A stretch of DNA of 64,000 nt from an uncultured Bryobacterales bacterium (lineage in GTDB: Bacteria; Acidobacteriota; Terriglobia; Bryobacterales; UBA6623), in NCBI GenBank assembly GCA_958295955.1, contig OY282420.1:2370435-2434434 (forward strand). The letters are read 5' to 3'. The translations under genes were made by a program, and so were the position numbers. Under the pieces are notes generated by a model. It was given only the letters and a program-made list of their open reading frames with translations, had not been told where the DNA came from and did not search any database. Positions 54,918-63,190 of the stretch are shown here, piece by piece. How positions within the stretch are numbered: position 1 is the stretch's first letter; every line of letters starts with the position of its first letter.

Positions 54918-56000
54918 TCAGATGCCCAGGCCGTGGGCGAGGCGGTCGAGGTGCCAGTTCGTATCGCCGAAGGCGTACTCGCAAGACTTCGCCCGCTTGA
55001 GGTAGAGGTGCAGGTCCTGCTCCCAGGTGAAGCCGATGCCGCCGTGAAGCTGGATGGCTTTTTTGGCTGCTTCGACGTAGGCCGCGTTGGCCGCTGCCTT
55101 GGCCATCGACGCGGCGCGGCCCAGATTCTCCGGCTGCTCATCGGCCGCCGCGGCGGCGTAATAGACCGCAGTGCGCGCTTTTTCCAGGTCGATCAACATA
55201 TCGGCGGCCTTGTGCTGGACCGCCTGGAACGTGGCGACAGAGCGCCCGAACTGCTTGCGCTGCTTGATATAGGCCACGGTCTGATCGAGCAGGTCCGCGG
55301 CCCCGCCGACCATTTCCGCGGCGAGCGCGATGGTCGCCTGGTCGATTACGGCTTGGAGATCGCCGACCGTTCCCTCGCCGACTTTTTCCGCGCCGTCCGC
55401 TCGACATGCGATCTCGAAAAGAGGCCGCGTGACGTCCATTGATCCGAGATTGGCGACCGCGGCGTCTTCGGCGGCCGTCAACTCGACCGTGTTGCCGCCG
55501 GTGCGGTTGGCGCAGAGAATCAAATCGGCGCCCGCGGCGTCGGGAACGTAACGTTTGGTTACGACGCCGCCCGCGGGTGGATCGAGCAGCATGAGCGTCC
55601 AGCCGGAACCCGGTTGATAGATGCCCAAGGTCGCGCGAATCTCTCCCTCGGCGATCTTCGGCAAGTAGGCTTGCTTCGCTGCGGCGCTGCCGAGGCGTTG
55701 CAGCGCCAAGGCGGCCAGCACGCCGCTGGAGAGCAGGCCGCCCGGAGTGAGCCGCCGCCCGGCCTCCTCCATCAGCACCGCAAGGTCGAAGTTGTCCAAG
55801 CCGAGACCCTCGTACTCTTCGCCGACCAACAGCCCCGGCCAGCCGAGCTCGACGATTTTCGACCAGAAAGCATCCGCCGCGGCGGCGCCGTCCCCGGCGT
55901 CGAGCATGCGGCGCAACTCGGCCGTCGGCCATTCCCGGTTCAGAAAGTCGCGCGCGGAATTGCGCAGCAGCGTTTGTTCGTCCGTGAGGCGGAAATCCAT
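54918..56000 (-). CDS. Acyl-CoA dehydrogenase
   Basis: A 360-residue FAD-dependent ACAD with N-terminal FRLTDEQTLLRNSARDFLNR, the middle-domain strand region and the FAD-binding VAYIKQRKQFGRSVATFQAV near residue 235, and the C-terminal signature AIQLHGGIGFTWEQDLHLYL. It transfers electrons to ETF (etfBA at 5.5-7.2 kb). A TATAAT -10 box (56021-56026, minus strand) and AGGAAG lie ahead of the ATG at 56000. Chain-length specificity is unknown. Confidence 0.93.
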   Translation of the reverse strand: MDFRLTDEQTLLRNSARDFLNREWPTAELRRMLDAGDGAAAADAFWSKIVELGWPGLLVGEEYEGLGLDNFDLAVLMEEAGRRLTPGGLLSSGVLAALALQRLGSAAAKQAYLPKIAEGEIRATLGIYQPGSGWTLMLLDPPAGGVVTKRYVPDAAGADLILCANRTGGNTVELTAAEDAAVANLGSMDVTRPLFEIACRADGAEKVGEGTVGDLQAVIDQATIALAAEMVGGAADLLDQTVAYIKQRKQFGRSVATFQAVQHKAADMLIDLEKARTAVYYAAAAADEQPENLGRAASMAKAAANAAYVEAAKKAIQLHGGIGFTWEQDLHLYLKRAKSCEYAFGDTNWHLDRLAHGLGI

Positions 56001-56117
56001 ATCAGCGCTTCCTTTGGGGAATTATATAACTGAATGCCCGGTTTGCTTGACTGCGCATCCCGCCTGTTTGGGCGCTAAATCATTGCCCCCATGAAAGCGC
56101 GAGACCGTATGCCTGCC

Positions 56118-56144
56118 AACTATCCACCGGCTGCGTCAGCGGCC
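56118..56144 (+). repeat. Partial copy of the dispersed repeat at the end of the rhodanese gene
   Basis: AACTATCCACCGGCTGCGTC then AGCGGCC carries the ACTATCC core and a variant of the hairpin (GGCTGC-GTCA-GCGGCC). On the minus strand it supplies the last codons and the TAG stop of the rhodanese gene. Confidence 0.5.
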
Positions 56145-56506
56145 TCGACCGGCATTCCGGCGGCTTTCCAGGCCCGCCAGCCCCCGGCCAGCGAATACAC
56201 GTTGGCGTAGCCCATCTTTTGCAAGGCGTCCGCGGCGAGCGCCGAACGGTATCCGCCCCCGCAATAGAGCACGAGCTTGGTCGATTCCGCGGGAACCGCG
56301 CTCTCGATGTCCCGCTCGATGATCCCCTTGCCCAGGTGAATCGCGCCGGCGGCATGGGCGGCGTTCCACTCGGAGTCTTCGCGGGTATCGACCAGCACGA
56401 ATTCCGCGCCCGCGTCGCGATCGCCCCGGACATCGTTCACGGTCGTCTCCCGAATGCGTGACTTGGCGTCGGCGACGAGCGCCAGAAATTTCTGCGAATG
56501 CTGCAT
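56120..56506 (-). CDS. Single-domain rhodanese-like protein
   Basis: A 128-residue rhodanese domain protein likely to transfer sulfane sulfur. It has VLVDTREDSEWNAAHAAGAI and the catalytic Cys in LVLYCGGGYRSALAADALQK, with GYANVYSLAGGWRAWKAAGM after it. Active-site loop CGGGYRS is intact. ATG 56506 is preferred because the rhodanese fold begins soon after it. The C-terminal AADAAGG and stop derive from a dispersed repeat. It lies 28 bp downstream of the ferredoxin gene. Confidence 0.87.
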   Translation of the reverse strand: MQHSQKFLALVADAKSRIRETTVNDVRGDRDAGAEFVLVDTREDSEWNAAHAAGAIHLGKGIIERDIESAVPAESTKLVLYCGGGYRSALAADALQKMGYANVYSLAGGWRAWKAAGMPVEAADAAGG

Positions 56507-56534
56507 GCCGGGACTGCTTTGCGCGCCGCGGCGC

Positions 56535-57047
56535 CTAGAACTCGAATTTGAAGCCGAGTTTCGCTTCGACTTCCGCGATCGGCGCCATATCGATCGCATC
56601 CCACGGGCAGCCGTCGAGCAAGGTGCCGTCCGGCCCCTTGGCGATGCACTGCTTGCAGCCGATGCAGGTCTGCGCATCGACTTCGATGCGGCCGAACGGC
56701 GGGTGGTCCTCATCGGGAATCCAGTACATGCACTCGTCCACCGGGCAATAGTTGATGCAAACGGGCGAGCCCGCGCAACCGGTGCAATTCTCGGTGGTTA
56801 TGGCGACGATCAGCGGTTTTTTCTTGCGGTTGCCGGTCATGCCGCCTTCCGACCACGGCCAGTTTTTCTCGTGGGGGGCCGCAATCGGCGTCAAAGACGC
56901 GATGCGCGCGGCTTCGGCCGCGGCCTTGCGCTTGCGTTCTGCGGCGGCCGCCTTCTTTTTGGCCGCTGCATCGCCGGCGGCCGCGACGGGCTTGGGCGCC
57001 GGGGGAACGGCCGGCGCTGCTGGTTTGTCGGTTTCCGTGTGGGGCAT
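56535..57047 (-). CDS. 4Fe-4S ferredoxin with Ala/Lys-rich N-terminal extension
   Basis: A 170-residue iron-sulfur protein. Residues 1-70 are a low-complexity Ala/Pro/Lys-rich extension (AAGDAAAKKKAAAAERKRKA). Residues about 80-170 carry two clusters: CTGCAGSPVCINYCPVDEC and CIGCKQCIAKGP with the last ligand in DGCPWDAIDM. The first motif, C-x2-C-x4-C-x3-C, has an insertion between the second and third cysteines. Likely a soluble electron carrier. Confidence 0.85.
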   Translation of the reverse strand: MPHTETDKPAAPAVPPAPKPVAAAGDAAAKKKAAAAERKRKAAAEAARIASLTPIAAPHEKNWPWSEGGMTGNRKKKPLIVAITTENCTGCAGSPVCINYCPVDECMYWIPDEDHPPFGRIEVDAQTCIGCKQCIAKGPDGTLLDGCPWDAIDMAPIAEVEAKLGFKFEF

Positions 57048-57195
57048 GGTTTTTGAGCTATCGACCTGCTAACAGTATAACTCTGCGGGCGTCCGCGGCG
57101 CATGCCCGCGCCCGCGCTCAATTTTCCCGGCTCGGCATCGCATACGATAGAGTGCCGCGGCTGCGGGTCGGCGCATTTGGGGGAGTGCCGGGTAA

Positions 57196-57984
57196 GTGCC
57201 GGAATTGATTCTCGACTCGAACGGCGGGTTGTTCCAACGCATCGACCGCGCCGTCCGCGGGCAGCGCATCCTTTTTTTTGCCGGGCTTCCCGGTTCGGGC
57301 AAGAGCCTCCTGCTGCAGCAAGCCGTTCTGTTGGCGGGCCGGGCCGGGCGCGCCGTCCATCTCCTGCAATGGGACGTCACCCGCGCGGCTTTCGAGACCG
57401 CCGAGAATCTGAGGCGCTATCCGCAAGTCGGCGGAGTGACGCACATCGCCGTTCGGCGCGCCGTCGGCCGCTGGGTCCGTCAAGGGATCGCCGCTTGGCA
57501 TGCGGCCGCGCCGCCGCGCGGTCTACTGATCGGCGAGGCGCCTATCCTGGGCAATCGGCTGGTCGAGTTGGTCGAGCCCGTCCCGGACGCGGTCGAGCCC
57601 TTGTTATCCGGCCGGCAGTCGCTGTTTCTGATCCCGGTTCCCTCGCGGGAAGTCCGGCGGGCGATCGAGGCGGCGCGCGAGAGAACTGCGCGGAAGCCGA
57701 TGCACGAACGCGAGAAGGCCGATGCGGCCCCCGATGTTCTCCGGCAGCTTTACCGCGAAGTGGAGCTTGAAGCCGGGCGGCGAGGCATCGCGGCCGCCGC
57801 CGGCGGCGGCTATAACCCGGAACTCTACTCGCGGGTATTCCAACGCCTGCTGCAAGACCGCAACCACGAGGCTCTGGTCATCGACGAGGCGCTTTCCGTT
57901 ACCGGCTCGGTTTACGAGATGGATGCGGTTGCAGGCGAATTAGCCGCGGATCCCGCGGCGGTTGCTCGACTCTTGCCGGGTTAG
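57196..57984 (+). CDS. P-loop ATPase-like protein of unknown function
   Basis: A 262-residue protein with Walker A ILFFAGLPGSGKSLLLQQAV near residue 25 and a hydrophobic strand before an acidic residue (RGLLIGEAPILGNRLVELVE). The remainder is mainly helical (VRRAIEAARERTARKPMHER, LYREVELEAGRRGIAAAAGG). I do not recognise a named family. Starts with GTG; divergent from the ferredoxin gene. Confidence 0.7.
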   Translation: MPELILDSNGGLFQRIDRAVRGQRILFFAGLPGSGKSLLLQQAVLLAGRAGRAVHLLQWDVTRAAFETAENLRRYPQVGGVTHIAVRRAVGRWVRQGIAAWHAAAPPRGLLIGEAPILGNRLVELVEPVPDAVEPLLSGRQSLFLIPVPSREVRRAIEAARERTARKPMHEREKADAAPDVLRQLYREVELEAGRRGIAAAAGGGYNPELYSRVFQRLLQDRNHEALVIDEALSVTGSVYEMDAVAGELAADPAAVARLLPG

Positions 57985-58421
57985 TTGGGGCGCATCGCGG
58001 GACCGGAACCGCCGAATTCGTCGCCGATGCGGCGGCGCCCGGCGAATCCGTCGTCGATGTGGTGCCACCATTCGATTTTAGGCTCGCCCAGTTTCCAGCA
58101 GAGATAAACCTCGTCTCCGCCGAGCAGAGCGGGGAAGTCGAGCAAGCCGATGTCCAGGTCTTTGACCACGCAGCCGGTACTCTGAATTTCCTCGATGGCG
58201 CCCTCGATCGATTTCATCAGCGAGGCGCGCTCGAACTTGCGGCGGGCGGCCTGGGCGAGATTGATCTCGCTTCCTCCGGCCATGCTGATCCGCGCCGAGA
58301 TTTCTTGAAATTCGGCGTCGATCGCCGCCAATTCGGCCTTGGAGCTGATAGCGGATTCCAGCCGGGAGCGAATCGTCGGCAGCAACTCCTCGGCTTCGCT
58401 CAGCGTGAAATAACGGGGCAT
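57981..58421 (-). CDS. DUF2203 family protein
   Basis: A 146-residue protein with the DUF2203 pattern: MPRYFTLSEAEELLPTIRSR at the N-terminus, a helical middle and the signature TGCVVKDLDIGLLDFPALLG then GDEVYLCWKLGEPKIEWWHH. Function is unknown; the family is widespread in Acidobacteriota and related phyla. Its stop overlaps the end of the P-loop gene on the opposite strand by 4 bp. Confidence 0.85.
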   Translation of the reverse strand: MPRYFTLSEAEELLPTIRSRLESAISSKAELAAIDAEFQEISARISMAGGSEINLAQAARRKFERASLMKSIEGAIEEIQSTGCVVKDLDIGLLDFPALLGGDEVYLCWKLGEPKIEWWHHIDDGFAGRRRIGDEFGGSGPAMRPN

Positions 58422-58520
58422 GCAATCAAGTGGATAACCGCGCTGGGAGCCGTTTTTCAGGCGTCCTCCGCTTGTATTATAACAGCGCGTTCCGGCAGCG
58501 AACCGCTAACCTGGACTGCT

Positions 58521-59276
58521 GTGTTGGCGGAAGCGTTCATGCGCATTCACACGGGGCTTCCCCGCGAGGGTCCGGGCAGCGACGCGAGCACCCGGCGGGC
58601 GCTGAAACTTTTGCCGGACTTGCCGCAAGCGGCCCGCGTGCTCGATCTGGGCTGTGGGCCGGGCAAGCAAACCCTCGTGCTTGCGGCGGAAGCTCCGGCG
58701 GGCTCGCGCATCACCGCGGTGGACATCCATCGGCCCTATCTCGACCGTTTGCAGCAGGCGGCTTGCGCTTCGGGATGGGGCGGCCGCATCGCAGTCGAGA
58801 ACGCGTCGATGGACAATCTGAACTGCGCGCCCGGTTCCGTGGATCTGATATGGGCCGAGGGGTCCGCCTATTGCATCGGGGTGGAGGCTGCGTTGCTGCT
58901 CTGGCGTCCGCTGCTCGCGGCCGGAGGACTGATCGGGTTTACGGAGTTGACCTGGCTCGCGGACAAGCGGCCGCCGGAGGCCGCGGAATTCTGGGCGGCC
59001 GCCTACCCCGAAATGACCGATCTTGCAGGCAACTCGGCACGGTTGACCGCCGCGGGCTACGAGGCGCTGCATGCCTTCACGCTGCCGTCGAGCGACTGGT
59101 GGGACGAGTATTTCACGCCGCTGCTCGAGCGCATCGAGCTCTTGCGCAAGAACGCGCCCGGGGATGTCGATCTCGCTGCGGCGATCGCGGCAAGCGAGCG
59201 GGAAGTCGAGATGCGCCGCCGCTACGGCGAATCCTTCGGTTACGTGTTCTACCTGGCGCGCAGCGCCGGCGACTGA
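58521..59276 (+). CDS. Class I SAM-dependent methyltransferase
   Basis: A 251-residue methyltransferase with motif I ARVLDLGCGPGKQTLVLAAE near residue 40 and motif II in RITAVDIHRPYLDRL, and DLIWAEGSAYCIGVEAALLL as the post-motif strand. The conserved LPREGPGSDASTRRALKLLP start suggests a family of small-molecule or tRNA-type methyltransferases; substrate unknown. Start GTG 58521 (or TTG 58524) retains the conserved N-terminus. Confidence 0.85.
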   Translation: MLAEAFMRIHTGLPREGPGSDASTRRALKLLPDLPQAARVLDLGCGPGKQTLVLAAEAPAGSRITAVDIHRPYLDRLQQAACASGWGGRIAVENASMDNLNCAPGSVDLIWAEGSAYCIGVEAALLLWRPLLAAGGLIGFTELTWLADKRPPEAAEFWAAAYPEMTDLAGNSARLTAAGYEALHAFTLPSSDWWDEYFTPLLERIELLRKNAPGDVDLAAAIAASEREVEMRRRYGESFGYVFYLARSAGD

Positions 59277-59289
59277 GCGGACGATCCCT

Positions 59290-60006
59290 TCACTGCAGGG
59301 GGCTGGGGCCGTCGATCGCGGCTTCCATGGTTCTCCGCACGCGCGCGATCAACTCCTGCCTGTCTTCCTCCCGCAGTCCCCTGGTTTCGATCGGCGGATG
59401 AAAGACAAGCGCCATGCGGCCGGGCCGGACCGCGAGGCTGCCCTTGGGCATAAGTTTTTCGGTCCCGTGAACGGTCACCGGCACGACCGGCACGCCGGCT
59501 TCCATAGCCATGGAAAACGGCCCGGGGTGGAAGGGCAGCAGGCGTCCGTCGGGACTGCGCGTGCCTTCCGGGAAGATCATCAGGCCGATGCCGCCGCGCA
59601 AAGTCTTGACGCCCTCCGTCATGGCTCGCTTGCGGGAACCGCGGACTTTGCGGTCCACGTAGATGAAGCCTCCGAGACCCATGACGTAGCCCAGCAGAGG
59701 AATGCGCGCAAGCTCTTTTTTGAGAATAACGGCGATGCGCGGGAGTACCGCAAACAGCGCGGGCGGCTCGATATTGCTGACGTGGTTGGCTACGAACAGC
59801 GCCGTCGGCTGTTGAAACGCATACTCAAGGTCGATGACCCGCATGCGCACTCCGGCCAGACGCAGACCCAGGCGGCATCCTTGCCGGGCTACCCAATAGA
59901 TCGGACGGATATCGCCGGTCGCCCAAGTCAGCGGGACGAAGACAAGCGTGCCGACGGCAACGTAAACGGCCAGGAAAGGCAGGACCAGGCAAAACAAGCG
60001 CCACAT
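59290..60006 (-). CDS. plsC: 1-acyl-sn-glycerol-3-phosphate acyltransferase family (PlsC)
   Basis: A 238-residue membrane-associated acyltransferase of phosphatidic acid synthesis. A transmembrane segment lies at the N-terminus (LFCLVLPFLAVYVAVGTLVF), followed by FVANHVSNIEPPALF and LMIFPEGTRSPDGRL. The catalytic motif HxxxxD is HxxxxE here (NHVSNIE), which is unusual. ATG 60006 is preferred over an upstream TTG at 60054. Confidence 0.87.
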   Translation of the reverse strand: MWRLFCLVLPFLAVYVAVGTLVFVPLTWATGDIRPIYWVARQGCRLGLRLAGVRMRVIDLEYAFQQPTALFVANHVSNIEPPALFAVLPRIAVILKKELARIPLLGYVMGLGGFIYVDRKVRGSRKRAMTEGVKTLRGGIGLMIFPEGTRSPDGRLLPFHPGPFSMAMEAGVPVVPVTVHGTEKLMPKGSLAVRPGRMALVFHPPIETRGLREEDRQELIARVRRTMEAAIDGPSPLQ

Positions 60007-60128
60007 CGGCTCGAACCATTGTGCTGCGCCGAGGGCGCCGACCGCAACCCGCAAACGCGCCGAAAAGCAGCGCGGGGAGAGCGGGCAGGGACTTGTAACT
60101 TATTGTGAATACTACCGTTGGTTTTAAT

Positions 60129-60146
60129 TGGTATAGTAATTGCAAA
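60129..60146 (+). promoter_or_regulatory. Sigma-54-like promoter upstream of rpoN
   Basis: TGGTATAGTAATTGCA fits the -24/-12 pattern TGG-N10-GC, 51 bp before the rpoN ATG. A sigma-70-like TATAGT overlaps it, so either could be used. Autoregulation is inferred. Confidence 0.35.
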
Positions 60147-60196
60147 GGATTCTCGCAGGCCGCGGATGCAAACGCCGCCAAGCGGCCGTGAGCGCC

Positions 60197-61696
60197 ATGA
60201 CAATGCAGCAGCGGATGGGGCTGAAGCTCCGGCAGAAGCCCGTACTGACGCAGAGCCTCCGGCAACTCGTCGAGTTGCTGGCGTTGAATCGCTTGGAGCT
60301 GCGCGCGAGAATCAACCGGGAAATCGAGGAAAACCCGGTTCTCGATGCGGCCGGCGAAGCGGACGCCGCGGCATTGGCGGACGGGGAGCCGCCGGCGCCG
60401 GAATGGGAGTCGGAGACAGCCGAAGAGGGTTCCTATGGCGAGGCGGCGGCCGAGGAGACCGCGAACGCCTTGGAAGATATCGACTATGAAAAGTTCTACG
60501 AAGACTATTTCGATGCTTCGCCGGGCGCCAATCCCCCCGAGGCCGGCAAGAAGCCTTCGCCCGAGCTGTTTCTAGTCGCTCCGACGACTCTGAGCGGCCA
60601 TCTGCTGGGGCAATTGAGACTCTCGCCGGCCGAGAACCACGTCCGCCGCGCCGCCGAGTTCATCATCGGCAATCTGTCGGATGACGGTTACCTGCTTGTT
60701 CCTCTCGACGAGATCGCGCGGTTAACGGGCGGCAGTCTTGCCGCAGCCGAGCGGGCCTTGCGCCTGGTGCAGGGGTTCGACCCGCTCGGCGTCGCCGCCC
60801 GCAACCTGCGCGAGTGCCTGTTGATTCAGTTGCGGGCGGTCGCAGGAGAGAACGGGACGGCGTTGGACATTCTTTCCGGCAGTTTCGAGATGCTTGCGCG
60901 GAGGGAAACGGCGCGGGCGGCCGCGGCGCTGCAGCGCCCCGAGCGGGAAGTCGAGCAGGCCATGGAGACGATCCGGGCGCTGGATCCGCGGCCCGGACAG
61001 CGCTATGGGCAAACGCAAAACCATTACGTCGAGCCCGACGTTTATTTTGTCCTCGCGGCCGAGGGATTCCGCGCCGTTCTGAACGAAGAGGGCTTGCCTC
61101 TGCTGCGCGTCAACCGCGGCTACGGCCGGCTGCTCGAACGCGGCAAGTCCGATAAGGACGTCCGCAACTACGTCAGGAAACGCTACAACGCGGCGTTTCG
61201 ACTGCTGCGCAACATCGAGCAGCGCCGGCGGACGATTCGGCGGACGTGCGAGGCGGTGGTGCGGCGCCAAGCTGCATTCCTGGCGCATGGGGCGGACTCT
61301 CTGCGGCCGATGACGATCAAGGACGTCGCTGAGGAAATCGGCGTTCACTCCTCTACCGTCAGCCGCGCCGCGGCCAACAAATACGCGCTTACGCCGCATG
61401 GGGTTTACGAGTTGCGCTTCTTTTTCTCGGAGGGCGTTCAGGGGCCCGCGGGCGCGGCGATGCCGCTGACCCTGCTCAAGCGCAAAGTCAGGCAGACGAT
61501 CGCCGCCGAAGATCCCGCAAGCCCGTTGACGGATGACGATCTCAGTAAAATACTGAAAGACGACGGCATTCACGTGGCGAGGCGTACCGTCGCGAAATAC
61601 CGGGAAGGTTTGCATATCCCCTCGATCCATAAGCGCCGCCGCAATCATGCGGCGAAGGCTTGGGCGAACGAGGACGGCGGAAAGAGGAGAGGATGA
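60197..61696 (+). CDS. rpoN: RNA polymerase sigma-54 factor
   Basis: Alternative sigma factor for activator-dependent transcription, 499 residues. The N-terminal region is glutamine-rich (QRMGLKLRQKPVLTQSLRQL), the core-binding domain follows, and the C-terminal region shows IGVHSSTVSRAAANKYALTP and the RpoN box ARRTVAKYREGL. ATG 60197 is chosen at the conserved Gln-rich start. It is coupled to hpf by ATGA; rapZ follows, the classical rpoN operon order. Confidence 0.95.
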   Translation: MTMQQRMGLKLRQKPVLTQSLRQLVELLALNRLELRARINREIEENPVLDAAGEADAAALADGEPPAPEWESETAEEGSYGEAAAEETANALEDIDYEKFYEDYFDASPGANPPEAGKKPSPELFLVAPTTLSGHLLGQLRLSPAENHVRRAAEFIIGNLSDDGYLLVPLDEIARLTGGSLAAAERALRLVQGFDPLGVAARNLRECLLIQLRAVAGENGTALDILSGSFEMLARRETARAAAALQRPEREVEQAMETIRALDPRPGQRYGQTQNHYVEPDVYFVLAAEGFRAVLNEEGLPLLRVNRGYGRLLERGKSDKDVRNYVRKRYNAAFRLLRNIEQRRRTIRRTCEAVVRRQAAFLAHGADSLRPMTIKDVAEEIGVHSSTVSRAAANKYALTPHGVYELRFFFSEGVQGPAGAAMPLTLLKRKVRQTIAAEDPASPLTDDDLSKILKDDGIHVARRTVAKYREGLHIPSIHKRRRNHAAKAWANEDGGKRRG

Positions 61697-62268
61697 GAGT
61701 TCATTACACGGGCCGAAAAGCGGAACTCGCCGAAGGAGAGCGGAAAAAACTCCAGAGAAAGTTCGATAAGATTCACCGCGTCTTGAATCGCCGCTCCGAT
61801 TTGGAAGCGCGCGTGATTCTCTCGCGGCAGCGTCATTTGTGCGAAGCGGAAGTGACTCTTCGCGCGCTGCGCCACACTCTTGTGGTGACGCACGCGGCCG
61901 TGGAGCCGTTCGGCGCGGTGCATGGGGCTTTGGAAAAGCTGGAGAAGCAGGCCGTTCGCAATAAGCACAAGATCATCGATACGCACCGCCCCGGCAGGCA
62001 GCGCGACCGTCCGGCGGCAGTGGTCGCGGAATCCATCAGCGATCTTGAAGCCGAGATCGGCCGCGCGCCCGTTGCCGAGCCGCGCCGTTCGCCGCCGATT
62101 ATTCGTTCGAACAGCCTCGCGCCCAAGCCGCTGACCGCGGAAGGCGCCGCGCTCGAGCTCGAGGTCAGCGGACGCGATCACATTTCATACCGCGATGCCG
62201 ACAGCGGCAAGGTCCATGTCTTGCTGCGCCGCCGGGACGGCGTGCTGGAACTCGTTGAAGGGGAATAG
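61693..62268 (+). CDS. hpf: Ribosome hibernation promoting factor, long form
   Basis: A 191-residue protein that forms inactive 100S ribosomes. The N-terminal RNA-binding domain is MRVHYTGRKAELAEGERKKL and VEPFGAVHGALEKLEKQAVR; a linker rich in Pro/Arg is followed by the C-terminal dimerisation domain (HISYRDADSGKVHVLLRRRD). Long forms dimerise without RMF. It starts within the rpoN stop. Confidence 0.93.
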   Translation: MRVHYTGRKAELAEGERKKLQRKFDKIHRVLNRRSDLEARVILSRQRHLCEAEVTLRALRHTLVVTHAAVEPFGAVHGALEKLEKQAVRNKHKIIDTHRPGRQRDRPAAVVAESISDLEAEIGRAPVAEPRRSPPIIRSNSLAPKPLTAEGAALELEVSGRDHISYRDADSGKVHVLLRRRDGVLELVEGE

Positions 62269-62272
62269 CTCC

Positions 62273-63169
62273 ATGCCTTCCGATGCGCAGTCCGCGGCAG
62301 AAAATCCGTCCGCGGCCGTGCGCTTGGTGATCGTCACCGGTTTGAGCGGCTCGGGGAAAGGAACCGTCCTCAATGTATTTGAAGACATGGGCTTCTATAC
62401 GGTCGATAATCTTCCGGTCAACTTGATTCCGACGTTCACCGATCTGTGTCAAACTTCGCCCGAGATCTCGCGGGCGGCGCTGGTCATCGATATTCGCGAA
62501 GGGGAGGCGCTGAGCCGGTTGCCGCGAATTTACAGTCAGATCGCGACTGAAATTCCGTCGCAGCTTGTCTTTCTGGAAGCAACGGACGACGTGCTGCAGC
62601 GCCGGTTCAGCGAGACGCGGCGGCCGCACCCTATGGGCGGCTCCACGGTGCAGGAGAGCATCGCGGAAGAGCGGGAGATGTTAAGCGCGGTTCGCAAACT
62701 GGCGGACATCGTCATCGATAGCTCGCGGCACAACATTTACGAATTGCGGCAGAAGATTCGCACGTTGTTCGCGGAAGTCGATACGGCGCCGTCGATGCGC
62801 GTCACGGTGGGCAGCTTCGGTTTCAAGCACGGCGTCCCCACGGATGCGGATCTGGTCTTCGACGTGCGCTTTTTGCCCAACCCGCACTACCAGCCGGGCT
62901 GCCGTTACTTGACCGGCAAAGATCGTCCGGTGGCCGATTTCGTTGAGAAATTTCCCCAAACGCAGGAGTTCATCGCGCGTGCGGCGGATATGATTTCTTT
63001 TCTTTTGCCGCACTACATCGACGAAGGGAAAAGCTACATCACGATCTACTTCGGCTGCACGGGAGGCCGTCACCGCGCGGTTTTTATCGCCGAGACCATC
63101 GCCGGACATTTAACGGCCAACGGCGGCGAAGTGAAGGTTTTTCACCGCGACATCGAAAAAAGCATGTGA
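62273..63169 (+). CDS. rapZ: RNase adaptor/nucleotide-binding protein RapZ
   Basis: A 298-residue P-loop protein, YvcJ/RapZ type, that regulates amino-sugar metabolism in enterobacteria. It shows Walker A VTGLSGSGKGTVLNVFEDMG, the DNLPVNLIP motif, LEATDDVLQRRFSETRRPHP and the C-terminal SYITIYFGCTGGRHRAVFIA region with cysteine and histidine ligand-like residues. ATG 62273 is chosen because the P-loop follows soon after. It lies 4 bp after hpf. Confidence 0.94.
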   Translation: MPSDAQSAAENPSAAVRLVIVTGLSGSGKGTVLNVFEDMGFYTVDNLPVNLIPTFTDLCQTSPEISRAALVIDIREGEALSRLPRIYSQIATEIPSQLVFLEATDDVLQRRFSETRRPHPMGGSTVQESIAEEREMLSAVRKLADIVIDSSRHNIYELRQKIRTLFAEVDTAPSMRVTVGSFGFKHGVPTDADLVFDVRFLPNPHYQPGCRYLTGKDRPVADFVEKFPQTQEFIARAADMISFLLPHYIDEGKSYITIYFGCTGGRHRAVFIAETIAGHLTANGGEVKVFHRDIEKSM

Positions 63170-63190
63170 CGCGGCGCGCTTGCCCGCCCT

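Noticed and set aside
57102..57196. Cys-rich start IECRGCGSAHLGECR in another frame ahead of the P-loop gene
   Set aside because: The pattern is weak and the frame soon runs antisense-like over the P-loop gene; most likely chance.
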